DNA of 9,094 nucleotides from the NCBI GenBank assembly GCA_030619425.1, contig JAUXBJ010000037.1:1-9094 (forward strand). Reading direction: 5' to 3'. Of the stretch, positions 1 to 7,121 are shown piece after piece. A model generated the notes under the pieces. It did not search any database and was not told the origin of the DNA. It was given only the letters and a program-made list of their open reading frames with translations. Origin of the DNA: a bacterium (GTDB lineage Bacteria > Zixibacteria > MSB-5A5 > GN15 > FEB-12). Made by a program: the position numbers and the translations under genes. Within the stretch, counting starts at the first letter, position 1; each line of letters begins with the position of its first letter.

Positions 1-306
1 CTCACCAAGGAGCAGGTCGAAAGCCTTGGTGTGCCCGATGAATTGCTGCGCAACATTCGCGCCTTTAAGGGTGCCGGCTGCGCCGAATGCAATGAGACCG
101 GACTGTCCGGCCGGACCGCCATTTTCGAAGTGATGCCGGTCACACCGGCTATAGAGAATCATATTCTGAACAAAGCCTCCGATACTGAAATCCGGAAGAC
201 TGCCCTTGAAGAGGGGATGTTCGGCCTTCGTATGTGCGCCGTGGAAAAGATGAAGGCCGGGGAAGTCAGTATCGACGAAGTCTTCGCCGTCACCACCTCG
301 GTCTGA
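1..306 (+). CDS. pilB: Type IV pilus extension ATPase PilB, C-terminal fragment
   Basis: This is the last 101 residues of a PilB/GspE-family secretion ATPase; the reading frame is open to the left edge, so the gene starts upstream of the window. PilB is the cytoplasmic hexameric motor that powers pilin assembly on the inner-membrane platform. Visible here is the end of the C-terminal ATPase domain: GCAEC (a CxxC at fragment residues 27 and 30), followed by NETGLSGRTAIFEV. This matches the family's Cys-x-x-Cys...TG-x-x-GR-x-x-IFE signature, of which the CxxC is normally half of a four-cysteine zinc site. It is followed by the usual helical tail (EGMFGLRMCAVEKMKAGEVSIDEV). The Walker motifs lie outside the window. 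GspE of a type II secretion system has the same C-terminal signature, but the PilT and PilC genes that follow favour PilB. An internal GTG at 31 is not the start. Confidence 0.9.
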   Translation, partial: LTKEQVESLGVPDELLRNIRAFKGAGCAECNETGLSGRTAIFEVMPVTPAIENHILNKASDTEIRKTALEEGMFGLRMCAVEKMKAGEVSIDEVFAVTTSV

Positions 307-450
307 CCTGGCCGGGGCGGTAACCACTAATTGTCCAACAACTTACTGGGGACCACCGAAGGTTTCCGGTCAAGATCGGTCTTGAAAAGCCGATACTATT
401 AGAAGATACCTGTTGGTGCCGGTGATAACGTTATAGGTCGGGAGAATCGA
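307..450 (+). other. pilB-pilT intergenic region with short inverted repeats
   Basis: No gene is seen in these 144 bases. Two overlapping inverted repeats could form alternative hairpins: CAAGA (371-375) with TCTTG (380-384), and ATCGG (375-379) with CCGAT (390-394). A perfect 10-bp palindrome, ATAACGTTAT, lies at 425-434, just before the pilT ribosome binding site (GGAG at 441-444, six bases from the ATG). A possible -35-like TTGAAA at 382-387 has no good -10 partner at the right distance. There is no stem followed by a T-run, so I see no terminator, and pilB and pilT are probably co-transcribed. Confidence 0.4.
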
Positions 451-1527
451 ATGGCGTCCTTACGTGAGTTGTTGGAGGAAATGGTCAAGATGGATGCGTC
501 GGACCTGCACCTAACGGTCGGATCACCGCCGGTGGTGCGTGTCGACGGTAAACTGCAGCGGCTGAAACATGATTTGCTTACCAGCGACCAAATCAAGAAA
601 CTCGCCTATGCGATGGTCAACGAAAAACAGAAGTTGAAGTTCGAACAGAACTCCGAGTTGGATTTCTCCTTCGGTATCGAATCGTTGAGCCGCTTTCGCT
701 GCAACATGTTTATGCAGCGCGGCAACGCCGCCGTAGCCCTCAGGCAGATACCTTACGAGATTAAGACCTTCGATGAATTGGCTTTGCCCAAAGTGATCGC
801 CGACTTCGCCAGACTGCCACGCGGTCTGGTCCTGGTGACCGGCCCCACCGGTTCGGGCAAATCGACCACGCTGGCGGCTATTATCGATAAGATAAACAAG
901 GAGCGGCCCGTCCACATTATCACCGTGGAAGATCCTATCGAGTATCTTCACCGGCACCAGACGGCGCTGGTGAATCAGCGTGAGGTATACTCCGATACCA
1001 GTTCTTTTGCCGTGGCTCTGAAGTACGCGCTCCGGGAGGACCCCGACGTCGTCCTGATCGGTGAGATGCGCGATCTGGAAACGATTGAATCGGCGCTGTC
1101 GATCGCAGAAACCGGGCATCTGGCTTTCGGCACCCTGCACACCAACTCGGCGGCGGAATCGATCAATCGTATCGTAGACTCATTTCCGACCAACCAGCAG
1201 GAACAGATTCGCATCTCGCTGTCGTTTTCGATTCAGGCGATCATTTCACAATCCCTGATTCCGAAAATCGGTGGGGGCAGAACGGTGGCGCTGGAGATCC
1301 TTGTAGCCACCCCCGCCGTTCGCGCCCTGATCCGTGATGATAAAGTACATCAGATATATTCGATGATCCAGTCGGGTCAAAAGTACGGTATGAAGACCAT
1401 GAACCAGTCGCTGGCCGAGCTTTACGGGTCTCGGAAGATTTCAGTTCAGGACGCTATGGCCTTCAGTTCGAACGCCCAGGAGTTGAGCGAAATGCTGGCT
1501 CAGGAAAAGTCACATGCGTTTTCCTGA
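451..1527 (+). CDS. pilT: Type IV pilus retraction ATPase PilT
   Basis: A complete 358-residue PilT, the usual family length. PilT is the cytoplasmic hexameric ATPase that depolymerises the pilus fibre and so drives twitching motility and DNA uptake. The N-terminal PAS-like subdomain (about residues 1-105, with DASDLHLTVGSPPVVRVDG) is followed by the RecA-like core. That core has the Walker A motif GPTGSGKS (131-138), the Asp box ITVEDPIEY (157-165), Walker B with catalytic glutamate in DVVLIGEMRD (199-208, Glu205) and the His box FGTLHT (226-231). GEMRDLETI is a typical PilT signature. PAVRALIRDDK (288-298) aligns with the AIRNLIRE motif that is needed for retraction and separates PilT from PilB. 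The ATG is preceded by GGAG at 441-444 with good spacing. The gene sits between pilB and pilC, 34 bp before the latter, so it is part of one motor operon. Confidence 0.96.
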   Translation: MASLRELLEEMVKMDASDLHLTVGSPPVVRVDGKLQRLKHDLLTSDQIKKLAYAMVNEKQKLKFEQNSELDFSFGIESLSRFRCNMFMQRGNAAVALRQIPYEIKTFDELALPKVIADFARLPRGLVLVTGPTGSGKSTTLAAIIDKINKERPVHIITVEDPIEYLHRHQTALVNQREVYSDTSSFAVALKYALREDPDVVLIGEMRDLETIESALSIAETGHLAFGTLHTNSAAESINRIVDSFPTNQQEQIRISLSFSIQAIISQSLIPKIGGGRTVALEILVATPAVRALIRDDKVHQIYSMIQSGQKYGMKTMNQSLAELYGSRKISVQDAMAFSSNAQELSEMLAQEKSHAFS

Positions 1528-1561
1528 TGCCCTGCGATAGGTTTGAGAAAGGACGAAGCTG

Positions 1562-2758
1562 ATGCCGATATTCGTATACAAAGGTAAGACGCTGGCGGGA
1601 GCGGCGGTCCAGGGGGAATTGAAGGCCAAAAGCCGGGGCGACCTGGAACGGGTACTCCGCCAGAACCGCATTCTGGTTAAGTCAATCAGCAAGAAGGCGC
1701 CGGATATCCAGATCAGGTTTGGCACCGGCGTCAAGAAGATCGATATTTCCCGGTTCACCCGGCAGTTTGCCACCATGATCGGGGCTGGTCTGCCAATGGT
1801 GCAGTGTCTGGATATTCTGTCTGCTCAGACCGAAAGTAAGGAGCTGGCCAAGATCATCTATCAGGTCAAAGAAGGCGTGCAGGGAGGTGCGACCCTGAGC
1901 GAAGCCCTGGCAAGACATCCGAAGGTTTTTGACGCCCTCTACACGAACATGGTTGAAGCCGGCGAGTTGGGCGGAGCCCTCGACGCCATTTTGGTTCGTC
2001 TGGCTCTGTACCGGGAGAAAGCCGATAAACTGGTCCGCAAGGTCAAGGGAGCCATGATCTATCCGTCGGTGGTGGCATTCGTCGCCGCAGCCGTCACTAT
2101 CGGGATGTTGGCCTTTATCGTACCGGTGTTCGCCAAAATGTTCGGCGGCCTCAACGCCGAACTGCCAACACCGACCCTGGTCGTTCTTCTTATCTCTCAT
2201 TTCCTCCAGTCCAATTTCCTCTATCTCTTCTTCGGTACCCTCGGCCTGGCAGGTCTGTTCCTGTGGTGGAAGAAAACACCCGGCGGTGCTTTGATGTTTG
2301 ACAAGATCCTCTTGAGGACCCCGGTCTTTGGAAACCTGGTGCGGAAGTCTTCGGTGGCCCGTTTCACCCGGACCCTGAGTACGCTGTTGGCCTCCGGCGT
2401 ATCGATTCTCGATGCCTTGGAGATCACCGCCAAGACGGCCGGCAATTTAGTCGTAGCTAACGCCATCAATCATTCGGTTGTGGCGATTGCCGAGGGTGAC
2501 ACGATCACGGGACCGCTCAAGGAAACCGGTGTCTTCCCGCCGATGGTGACACAGATGATTTCAGTTGGTGAGAAGACCGGTGGCCTGGATGACATGTTAT
2601 CCAAGATCGCCGACTTCTATGACGACGAAGTAGATGACGCCGTGTCGGCTTTGACGTCAATAATCGAGCCGATCATTATTGTGTTTATGGGTATCGTGAT
2701 CGGCGGCATTCTGATAGCGATGTATCTGCCGATGTTCGATATTATCGGTAAGATTTGA
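1562..2758 (+). CDS. pilC: Type IV pilus inner-membrane platform protein PilC
   Basis: A complete 398-residue PilC/GspF-family protein, normal length. PilC is the polytopic inner-membrane protein on which PilB and PilT act to assemble and disassemble pilin. A short cytoplasmic N-terminus (MPIFVYKGKTLAGAAVQGEL) leads into two T2SSF repeats, about residues 66-189 and 268-391. The duplication is visible in paired signatures: FTRQFATMIGAGLPMVQCLD (65-84) against FTRTLSTLLASGVSILDALE (268-287), and VEAGELGGALDAIL (131-144) against VGEKTGGLDDML (335-346). Hydrophobic membrane segments lie at about 167-192, 215-236 and 366-390. The ATG is preceded by AAAGGA at 1548-1553. It lies 34 bp after pilT, which suggests one transcript. 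GspF is the alternative, but the neighbouring PilT argues for PilC. Confidence 0.96.
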   Translation: MPIFVYKGKTLAGAAVQGELKAKSRGDLERVLRQNRILVKSISKKAPDIQIRFGTGVKKIDISRFTRQFATMIGAGLPMVQCLDILSAQTESKELAKIIYQVKEGVQGGATLSEALARHPKVFDALYTNMVEAGELGGALDAILVRLALYREKADKLVRKVKGAMIYPSVVAFVAAAVTIGMLAFIVPVFAKMFGGLNAELPTPTLVVLLISHFLQSNFLYLFFGTLGLAGLFLWWKKTPGGALMFDKILLRTPVFGNLVRKSSVARFTRTLSTLLASGVSILDALEITAKTAGNLVVANAINHSVVAIAEGDTITGPLKETGVFPPMVTQMISVGEKTGGLDDMLSKIADFYDDEVDDAVSALTSIIEPIIIVFMGIVIGGILIAMYLPMFDIIGKI

Positions 2759-2772
2759 CGGCACAAAGCCGT
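2758..2772 (+). repeat. Short hairpin directly after the pilC stop codon
   Basis: A perfect 5-bp inverted repeat, ACGGC (2758-2762) and GCCGT (2768-2772), with a five-base ACAAA loop. It starts at the last base of the pilC stop codon. The same two pentamers recur in the strong hairpin 30 bases downstream, so alternative pairing is possible. The stem is short and could be chance. Confidence 0.3.
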
Positions 2773-2799
2773 AGCGATACGTGAACATAAATAGTACAG

Positions 2800-2832
2800 A
2801 ACGGCGTCGTCCCGGCGGCGCCGTTTGTTATT
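2800..2832 (+). terminator. Probable intrinsic terminator or attenuator between pilC and pilS
   Basis: An 11-bp stem pairs AACGGCGTCGT (2800-2810) with GCGGCGCCGTT (2815-2825) around a CCCG loop, with two G-T pairs and no mismatch. It is followed by TTGTTATT, a T-rich but interrupted tract. The length and GC content of the stem are typical of a rho-independent terminator; the imperfect T-run suggests partial read-through. The ATG of the kinase begins only eight bases after the stem, so the structure also occupies the position where a ribosome binding site would lie. Confidence 0.65.
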
Positions 2833-2833
2833 G

Positions 2834-4561
2834 ATGCAAACCCGAGAAAAACAGTCACAACTCAAGCGGCTCGGATGGTTCCTGCCGTTGCGACTGGTCA
2901 CGTTTGTGATCTTGTTTGCGGTGGTGGTGTTCTGGATTGACTACCCTGGTTTTCTGCACCTGCCGCTCATTCTCTATTCGGTTTTCACGCTCGGTTTCAC
3001 GCTCCTATTGGCTTTCGATCGCAGACATAAGCTCCGGATGATGTCGGCGTCCGTTATTGCGCTGCAATTTCTACTGGAAATCGTCATTGAATCAGGGATA
3101 ATCTTTACCACCGGCAGCATCAACTCACCTTTCTCGGCTCTGTTTCTGTTGACAATCGTCTCAGCGGCATTAGCCTATCGCCTGGTTGGCACGTTGGTCG
3201 TAGCATCGCTGGTTTCGCTGGCCTACACTTTCATTATCTGGTTACATTCAAGTGAGCCGGGGGAGCCGGTGTTCTTCCCCGACGCCCTTAAGAACATCGT
3301 TTCGGCCCAGGATACGGTCTTCTATTCGATCTTTTTGCACCTCCTCATCTTCTACCTGATTGCTTTCATCTCCGGTTATCTGGCCGAGCGGTTGGAGGCG
3401 CGTGACCGCCAGTTGGCCGACACCTCCCGTGCTCTCAAGCAGGCCCAATTGGAAACCGACGACATTCTCAGGCATCTCAACAGCGGCCTGTTGACTGTCG
3501 ACGCCGGTGGGCGCATAATTTTTTTCAACCCGGCTGCCGAGCGAATACTGGGTTACCGTGAGGAGGAGGTTAAGGGGATGCGTTGCGACGAAGTCTTTGC
3601 CGAGCGCATGCCCGATCTGGCCTCTGACCTGCTTGACGGGCTCCGATGCGTGGCCAGTCACCCGCGCCGAGAGATCGCCGTCCGGACAGCCGAGCAGCAA
3701 CTGATCCCGCTGGGTCTCTCGACGTCGATACTCAATGACGAGGGTGGTGGGTTGCGCGGTGTTATCGCAATCTTCTCCGACCTCACCGACGCCAAAAGAA
3801 TGGAATCGAAGGTTCGCGCTGCTGATCGTCTGGCCGCCGTCGGCGAGCTATCGGCTTCCATCGCCCATGAGATTCGCAACCCGCTGGCCGCTATTTCGGG
3901 CTCGGTGGAGGTGCTCAACAACGAGCTCCGTCTGCAAGGCGAGAACGCCCGACTCATGCAACTCATTGTGAAGGAATCACACCGCCTGTCGCGGATTCTC
4001 AGTGAATTCCTTCAGTATGCTCGTATCGACCGACCCGCCTACAACAAAGTCGAGCTTTGCCATCTGATCAACGAAGTATTACAGATATTGCATCATCATT
4101 CATCATTTCGCCGGGACATCCGCCTCGATTTCGAGTCCGACGGCTCGATTGCCTATGTTGTCGGTGATGAAGACCTGATCAAGCAGCTTCTCTTGAATCT
4201 GGCGGTGAACGCCTTGGAGGCGCTGGAAGAAAAAGGAGATGAGTTGACCTTCCGACTGGCGGTCGATCCGGTAGGCCGCATTGTTGAACTATATGTACAA
4301 GACAACGGACCCGGCATCGCCGCTGAGCACAAAAAGCAAGTGTATCAGCCGTTCTTCTCTACCAAAAAACAAGGGACGGGACTGGGGCTGGCTATCGTTC
4401 ATCGCATCTGCAGCGCCATGAAAGTGGACGTCAGTTTCGACTCCCAACTCGACCACGGGACTACCTTCCGCCTGGAGTTCTCGATCTATACCGACGACCG
4501 GACCGACAGCCGCGTTACTTCTGCTGCCAGCCAGGCTGTCGTCAAATCCTCTTCAGCCTGA
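2834..4561 (+). CDS. pilS: PilS-type PAS-domain sensor histidine kinase
   Basis: A membrane sensor kinase of the PilS/NtrB group, 575 residues from the ATG. In pilus systems such kinases phosphorylate the sigma54-dependent activator PilR to control pilin transcription. The N-terminal third is hydrophobic, with about six membrane segments (roughly 21-37, 42-60, 72-92, 99-115, 117-137 and 163-184). A PAS domain follows (about 207-317, with GLLTVDAGGRIIFFNPAAERILGY). Next comes HisKA with the H-box SIAHEIRNPL (phospho-acceptor His345) and a HATPase domain with N-box NLAVNALEA (455-463), DNGPGI (490-495), PFFSTK (506-511) and GTGLGLAI (514-521). All key residues are present. I chose ATG 2834 because the in-frame TTG at 2825 overlaps the upstream hairpin. 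Neither start has a recognisable Shine-Dalgarno. No response regulator follows; naming it PilS rests on the pilBTC context, so another NtrB-like kinase is possible. Confidence 0.88.
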   Translation: MQTREKQSQLKRLGWFLPLRLVTFVILFAVVVFWIDYPGFLHLPLILYSVFTLGFTLLLAFDRRHKLRMMSASVIALQFLLEIVIESGIIFTTGSINSPFSALFLLTIVSAALAYRLVGTLVVASLVSLAYTFIIWLHSSEPGEPVFFPDALKNIVSAQDTVFYSIFLHLLIFYLIAFISGYLAERLEARDRQLADTSRALKQAQLETDDILRHLNSGLLTVDAGGRIIFFNPAAERILGYREEEVKGMRCDEVFAERMPDLASDLLDGLRCVASHPRREIAVRTAEQQLIPLGLSTSILNDEGGGLRGVIAIFSDLTDAKRMESKVRAADRLAAVGELSASIAHEIRNPLAAISGSVEVLNNELRLQGENARLMQLIVKESHRLSRILSEFLQYARIDRPAYNKVELCHLINEVLQILHHHSSFRRDIRLDFESDGSIAYVVGDEDLIKQLLLNLAVNALEALEEKGDELTFRLAVDPVGRIVELYVQDNGPGIAAEHKKQVYQPFFSTKKQGTGLGLAIVHRICSAMKVDVSFDSQLDHGTTFRLEFSIYTDDRTDSRVTSAASQAVVKSSSA

Positions 4562-4600
4562 AATATCCGGGCATTAGGGCTTGTTTTTTCCCCCCAATTG

Positions 4601-4606
4601 TATAAC
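4601..4606 (+). promoter_or_regulatory. Possible -10 element of the lipoprotein gene
   Basis: TATAAC matches five of six bases of a sigma70 -10 box. It lies 33 bases before the GTG start at 4640, after a T6-C6 run (4584-4595). The -35 region is poor (GGCTTG at the 17-bp distance), so promoter activity is uncertain. I see no stem-loop that would terminate the kinase transcript here. Confidence 0.3.
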
Positions 4607-4639
4607 CTTGACGATTCTAAATTTCTGAATGGAGTACAT

Positions 4640-6400
4640 GTGTTTACGACGAAATGTACAAGTTTTCTGATTCTGATCGGCCTGCTGGCCATATCCTGTG
4701 GACCACCGCCGATTGTGTACGAAAAAGACCTCGATAATCACGACTACGTCGTAGCGCGGGTCGATGCCCTGTTTGAAGTCACGCTTCCGCAACTGTACGA
4801 TTCAATCAGGAACAGCGATCTTCTACCGCTGGGTGGAGTGTTGACATCGTCCGATGCCAGACTGATTCTGGATTCTATGTTGTGTGATACGCTGGCCGGG
4901 CTGGCTGCTGCTACGGTCAAACTGGACGAACACTACAACGATCACCGCATGTATCGTATGAGATACCACAGCGCCTTGATTTGGGCTTTCCTGGAACAGG
5001 AAGTATACCAGAAGGTGTCGTTTGACTCTGCAGAGGTGTTTGAGTTTTACCACAACCGTCCGGATCTTTACTCGATCGAGGAACAGGTGATGCTGTCTCA
5101 TATCCTGATCTCCCCGATCGGTCTCAAACTCGGCAGGGATTCACTCCATTTCAGGTCATTGGAGCAGGCGCAGTTTGATGTCGAATTGAAAGAATACGCA
5201 CATCAGATCAGGCGGCTGACAGATGTCGGCATGTCGTTTGATGAGGTGGCGCGAGAGTATTCGCATGATCAGTTTACCGGCCGGAGTGGCGGCTACGTCG
5301 GCTGGACCGAGCGCGGCATTTATCTCCACCCGTTTGACTCGGTTGCTTTCTCACTGCCGGAAGGCGAAGTATCTCAACCGTATCAGGACCCCGATGGCTG
5401 GCATATCATTCTGGTGTCGCGACACATGGCTGAGGGAATCCCGCCTTTTGACAGTATGGGTTACCGGGTGGCGACGGAGGACTTGAAAAACACCATAGCC
5501 AATAATATCGGAGCTCCGTTGATGGACTCCTTGAGAAACTTACCAATGGAGATTGTCTACAATGAAGCCATTCTGGATACCAACGTCTATCTGGTCGAAC
5601 GCCCGGTTTGGGCGGCGATTGTAAACAGCACCGACACCCTCGATTTCAACGACCTACGCATCCACGAAGAAACCTGGCGGAGCAATAACCGAATAGACAA
5701 CACTACGGTCGAAATGAAGAAGGAAATGATTGCGGCCCTGGCCGACAAGATCCTCATGATCCAGTCTGCCCGCGCCTTCGGATGTGAAACTCTTCCCGAG
5801 GTGGTTGAGACCGAGGCGTACCTTCGCCATGTTTACTCGAAATTGGTGTACGAAACCGATCGATACGACCATACCTGGCAACCGGACGACAGTCTGGTGC
5901 GGCAATACTACGATGAACACATCGACCGATTCACAATCGAGAAACCGATGGAGATACAGCATATTATTGCCGAGGATTCTTCGTTCGCCGAGTTTCTGCG
6001 TGACCAGGCGATGGCTGGTACAGATTTCCTGGATTTGGCCCGTGAATACTATCCGGGCGAGCCGGAGATCCGCGCGGAGTTGGCCAACCTGGGCCGCGTC
6101 GGACCGGGCGAAATTCCGGACGAATTGTATAATGCGGCGCTCATGACACCAGTGGGGGATGTTTCGTCTCCGGTCAAGACCGAGTTTGGCTACCATGTTG
6201 TGAAAGTGGTTAGCCGCCAGAACGCTATCGATTTTTCGCGAGCCTTTATGGGGATAGTGCCGATTCTCCGCCGACAACATGCTCAAGTGGTGTTCGAGCA
6301 GTATCGCGATCGTCTGTACGATCGCTTCCAGGTGGAGTTCACCGGCAAACTACGCCCCCTTCACTTCAAGCCACTGGAATACCGATCGTCAAAACCATGA
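4640..6400 (+). CDS. Lipoprotein with two parvulin-type (SurA-like) PPIase domains
   Basis: A predicted exported peptidyl-prolyl cis-trans isomerase, 586 residues from GTG 4640. That start has GGAG five bases upstream and puts a signal peptide at the N-terminus: MFTTKCTSFLILIGLLAISC, with a lipobox-like AISC (Cys20). An in-frame TTG at 4598 would add 14 polar residues and spoil the signal. Two parvulin domains are seen. The first (about 151-262) has SHILI with His154, GRSGGYVGW (214-222) and GWHIILV (His255). The second (about 436-526) has IQHIIAE with His441 and GYHVVKVV (His519). Each is preceded by a helical segment resembling a SurA N-terminal chaperone domain. Family members fold outer-membrane and periplasmic proteins. 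Its end overlaps the next gene by four bases. A role in folding pilus-envelope parts is only suggested by proximity to pil genes. PrsA- or PpiD-like naming is also possible. Confidence 0.87.
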   Translation: MFTTKCTSFLILIGLLAISCGPPPIVYEKDLDNHDYVVARVDALFEVTLPQLYDSIRNSDLLPLGGVLTSSDARLILDSMLCDTLAGLAAATVKLDEHYNDHRMYRMRYHSALIWAFLEQEVYQKVSFDSAEVFEFYHNRPDLYSIEEQVMLSHILISPIGLKLGRDSLHFRSLEQAQFDVELKEYAHQIRRLTDVGMSFDEVAREYSHDQFTGRSGGYVGWTERGIYLHPFDSVAFSLPEGEVSQPYQDPDGWHIILVSRHMAEGIPPFDSMGYRVATEDLKNTIANNIGAPLMDSLRNLPMEIVYNEAILDTNVYLVERPVWAAIVNSTDTLDFNDLRIHEETWRSNNRIDNTTVEMKKEMIAALADKILMIQSARAFGCETLPEVVETEAYLRHVYSKLVYETDRYDHTWQPDDSLVRQYYDEHIDRFTIEKPMEIQHIIAEDSSFAEFLRDQAMAGTDFLDLAREYYPGEPEIRAELANLGRVGPGEIPDELYNAALMTPVGDVSSPVKTEFGYHVVKVVSRQNAIDFSRAFMGIVPILRRQHAQVVFEQYRDRLYDRFQVEFTGKLRPLHFKPLEYRSSKP

Positions 6401-7026
6401 CCGACGACATACCGGTCCAACAACAAATCAGCTTCACACAGGAATTGTGGCGCAAGAGTACTCACATGTTTGCTCTGGCCATCCCTGGCGGTTACTACTT
6501 CCTGCAACTCAACAAGACCGATATGCTTTCGATAATGGTCCCTATCACGCTGGTCGTGGTTCTTGCCGATGTGTCGCGTTTGAGAGGATGGGCTTTATGG
6601 CGACAAGGCTTCGGGAGGCTCTTCGGAGGGATGATTCGTCCTCATGAAAAACAGGGCGATTTTACCGGTGCTTTTTACATCCTGACCACGACATGTCTGA
6701 CCGTGGCTCTGTTCGACAAACCAGTTGCCATCGCGGCCCTGGCCTTCATCGTCGTCGGGGACACGCTAGCTGCTCTTATTGGGCGCAAGTTCGGCCGTCA
6801 TCGGTTTTTCGGTGGCAAATCATGGGAAGGCTCGGCCGCCTGTCTGGCCGGGACCCTGGCCGTAGCCGTTTGTACGCCGGGACTTACGTGGCCGGTGGCG
6901 GTGATCGGCGCTGTGGTGGCGACGGTGGCCGAGGCGCTGCCGTTCGGTATCGACGATAACGTGACCGTACCCATACTTTCCGGCCTGGCCATGACTCTGG
7001 CCGGTTCTCTTTTGCTCAATTTCTGA
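6397..7026 (+). CDS. SEC59/dolichol-phytol kinase family membrane protein
   Basis: A 209-residue polytopic membrane protein of the SEC59 / phytol kinase / CDP-alcohol-related family, whose characterised members use CTP to phosphorylate polyprenols or phytol. ELWRKSTHM (16-24) is the conserved N-terminal E-x-x-RK-x-x-H signature. GDTLAALIGRKFGRH (121-135) followed by GGKSWEGSAA (139-148) matches the proposed nucleotide-binding segment. VAEALPFGIDDNVTVPI (177-193) matches the C-terminal E...DDN-x-x-x-P motif. The rest is mostly hydrophobic, with roughly six membrane spans. Its ATG overlaps the previous stop (ATGA at 6397-6400), and no Shine-Dalgarno is visible, so translation probably couples to the lipoprotein gene. 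Bacterial members often have unknown substrates; an undecaprenol or other isoprenoid alcohol is a guess. The length is typical of bacterial members. Confidence 0.8.
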   Translation: MTDDIPVQQQISFTQELWRKSTHMFALAIPGGYYFLQLNKTDMLSIMVPITLVVVLADVSRLRGWALWRQGFGRLFGGMIRPHEKQGDFTGAFYILTTTCLTVALFDKPVAIAALAFIVVGDTLAALIGRKFGRHRFFGGKSWEGSAACLAGTLAVAVCTPGLTWPVAVIGAVVATVAEALPFGIDDNVTVPILSGLAMTLAGSLLLNF

Positions 7027-7044
7027 TTCAAATCAAACTTTTTG

Positions 7045-7073
7045 TTGCCGCTGAGCGATCTGCTACGTATAAA
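7045..7073 (+). promoter_or_regulatory. Sigma70-like promoter of the cold-shock gene
   Basis: TTGCCG (7045-7050, four of six consensus matches) and TATAAA (7068-7073, five of six) are separated by exactly 17 bases. Transcription would start near 7080, leaving a leader of about 42 bases before the start codon. That is much shorter than the long thermosensing leader of E. coli cspA. Confidence 0.6.
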
Positions 7074-7121
7074 GGAATAGAGATGGGTAGAAATCGTTGA
7101 CTCCATTTGTGGAGGATGTTG

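Noticed and set aside
523..1140. Long minus-strand frame within pilT
   Set aside because: Its residue composition is typical of a shadow frame opposite a GC-rich gene. pilT has full motif support on the other strand.
4581..4595. T6-C6 tract as terminator of the kinase gene
   Set aside because: No adequate GC-rich stem precedes the T-run. CAGGCT/AGCCTG (4532-4537 and 4555-4560) is too far away and has a 17-base loop.
4598..4600. TTG as start of the lipoprotein gene
   Set aside because: It lies at the edge of the possible -10 box, lacks a Shine-Dalgarno, and would put 14 polar residues before the signal peptide. GTG 4640 with GGAG is better.
7074..7121. Long cspA-type thermosensor leader
   Set aside because: The predicted leader is only about 42 bases, without the extended structure known from E. 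coli cspA.
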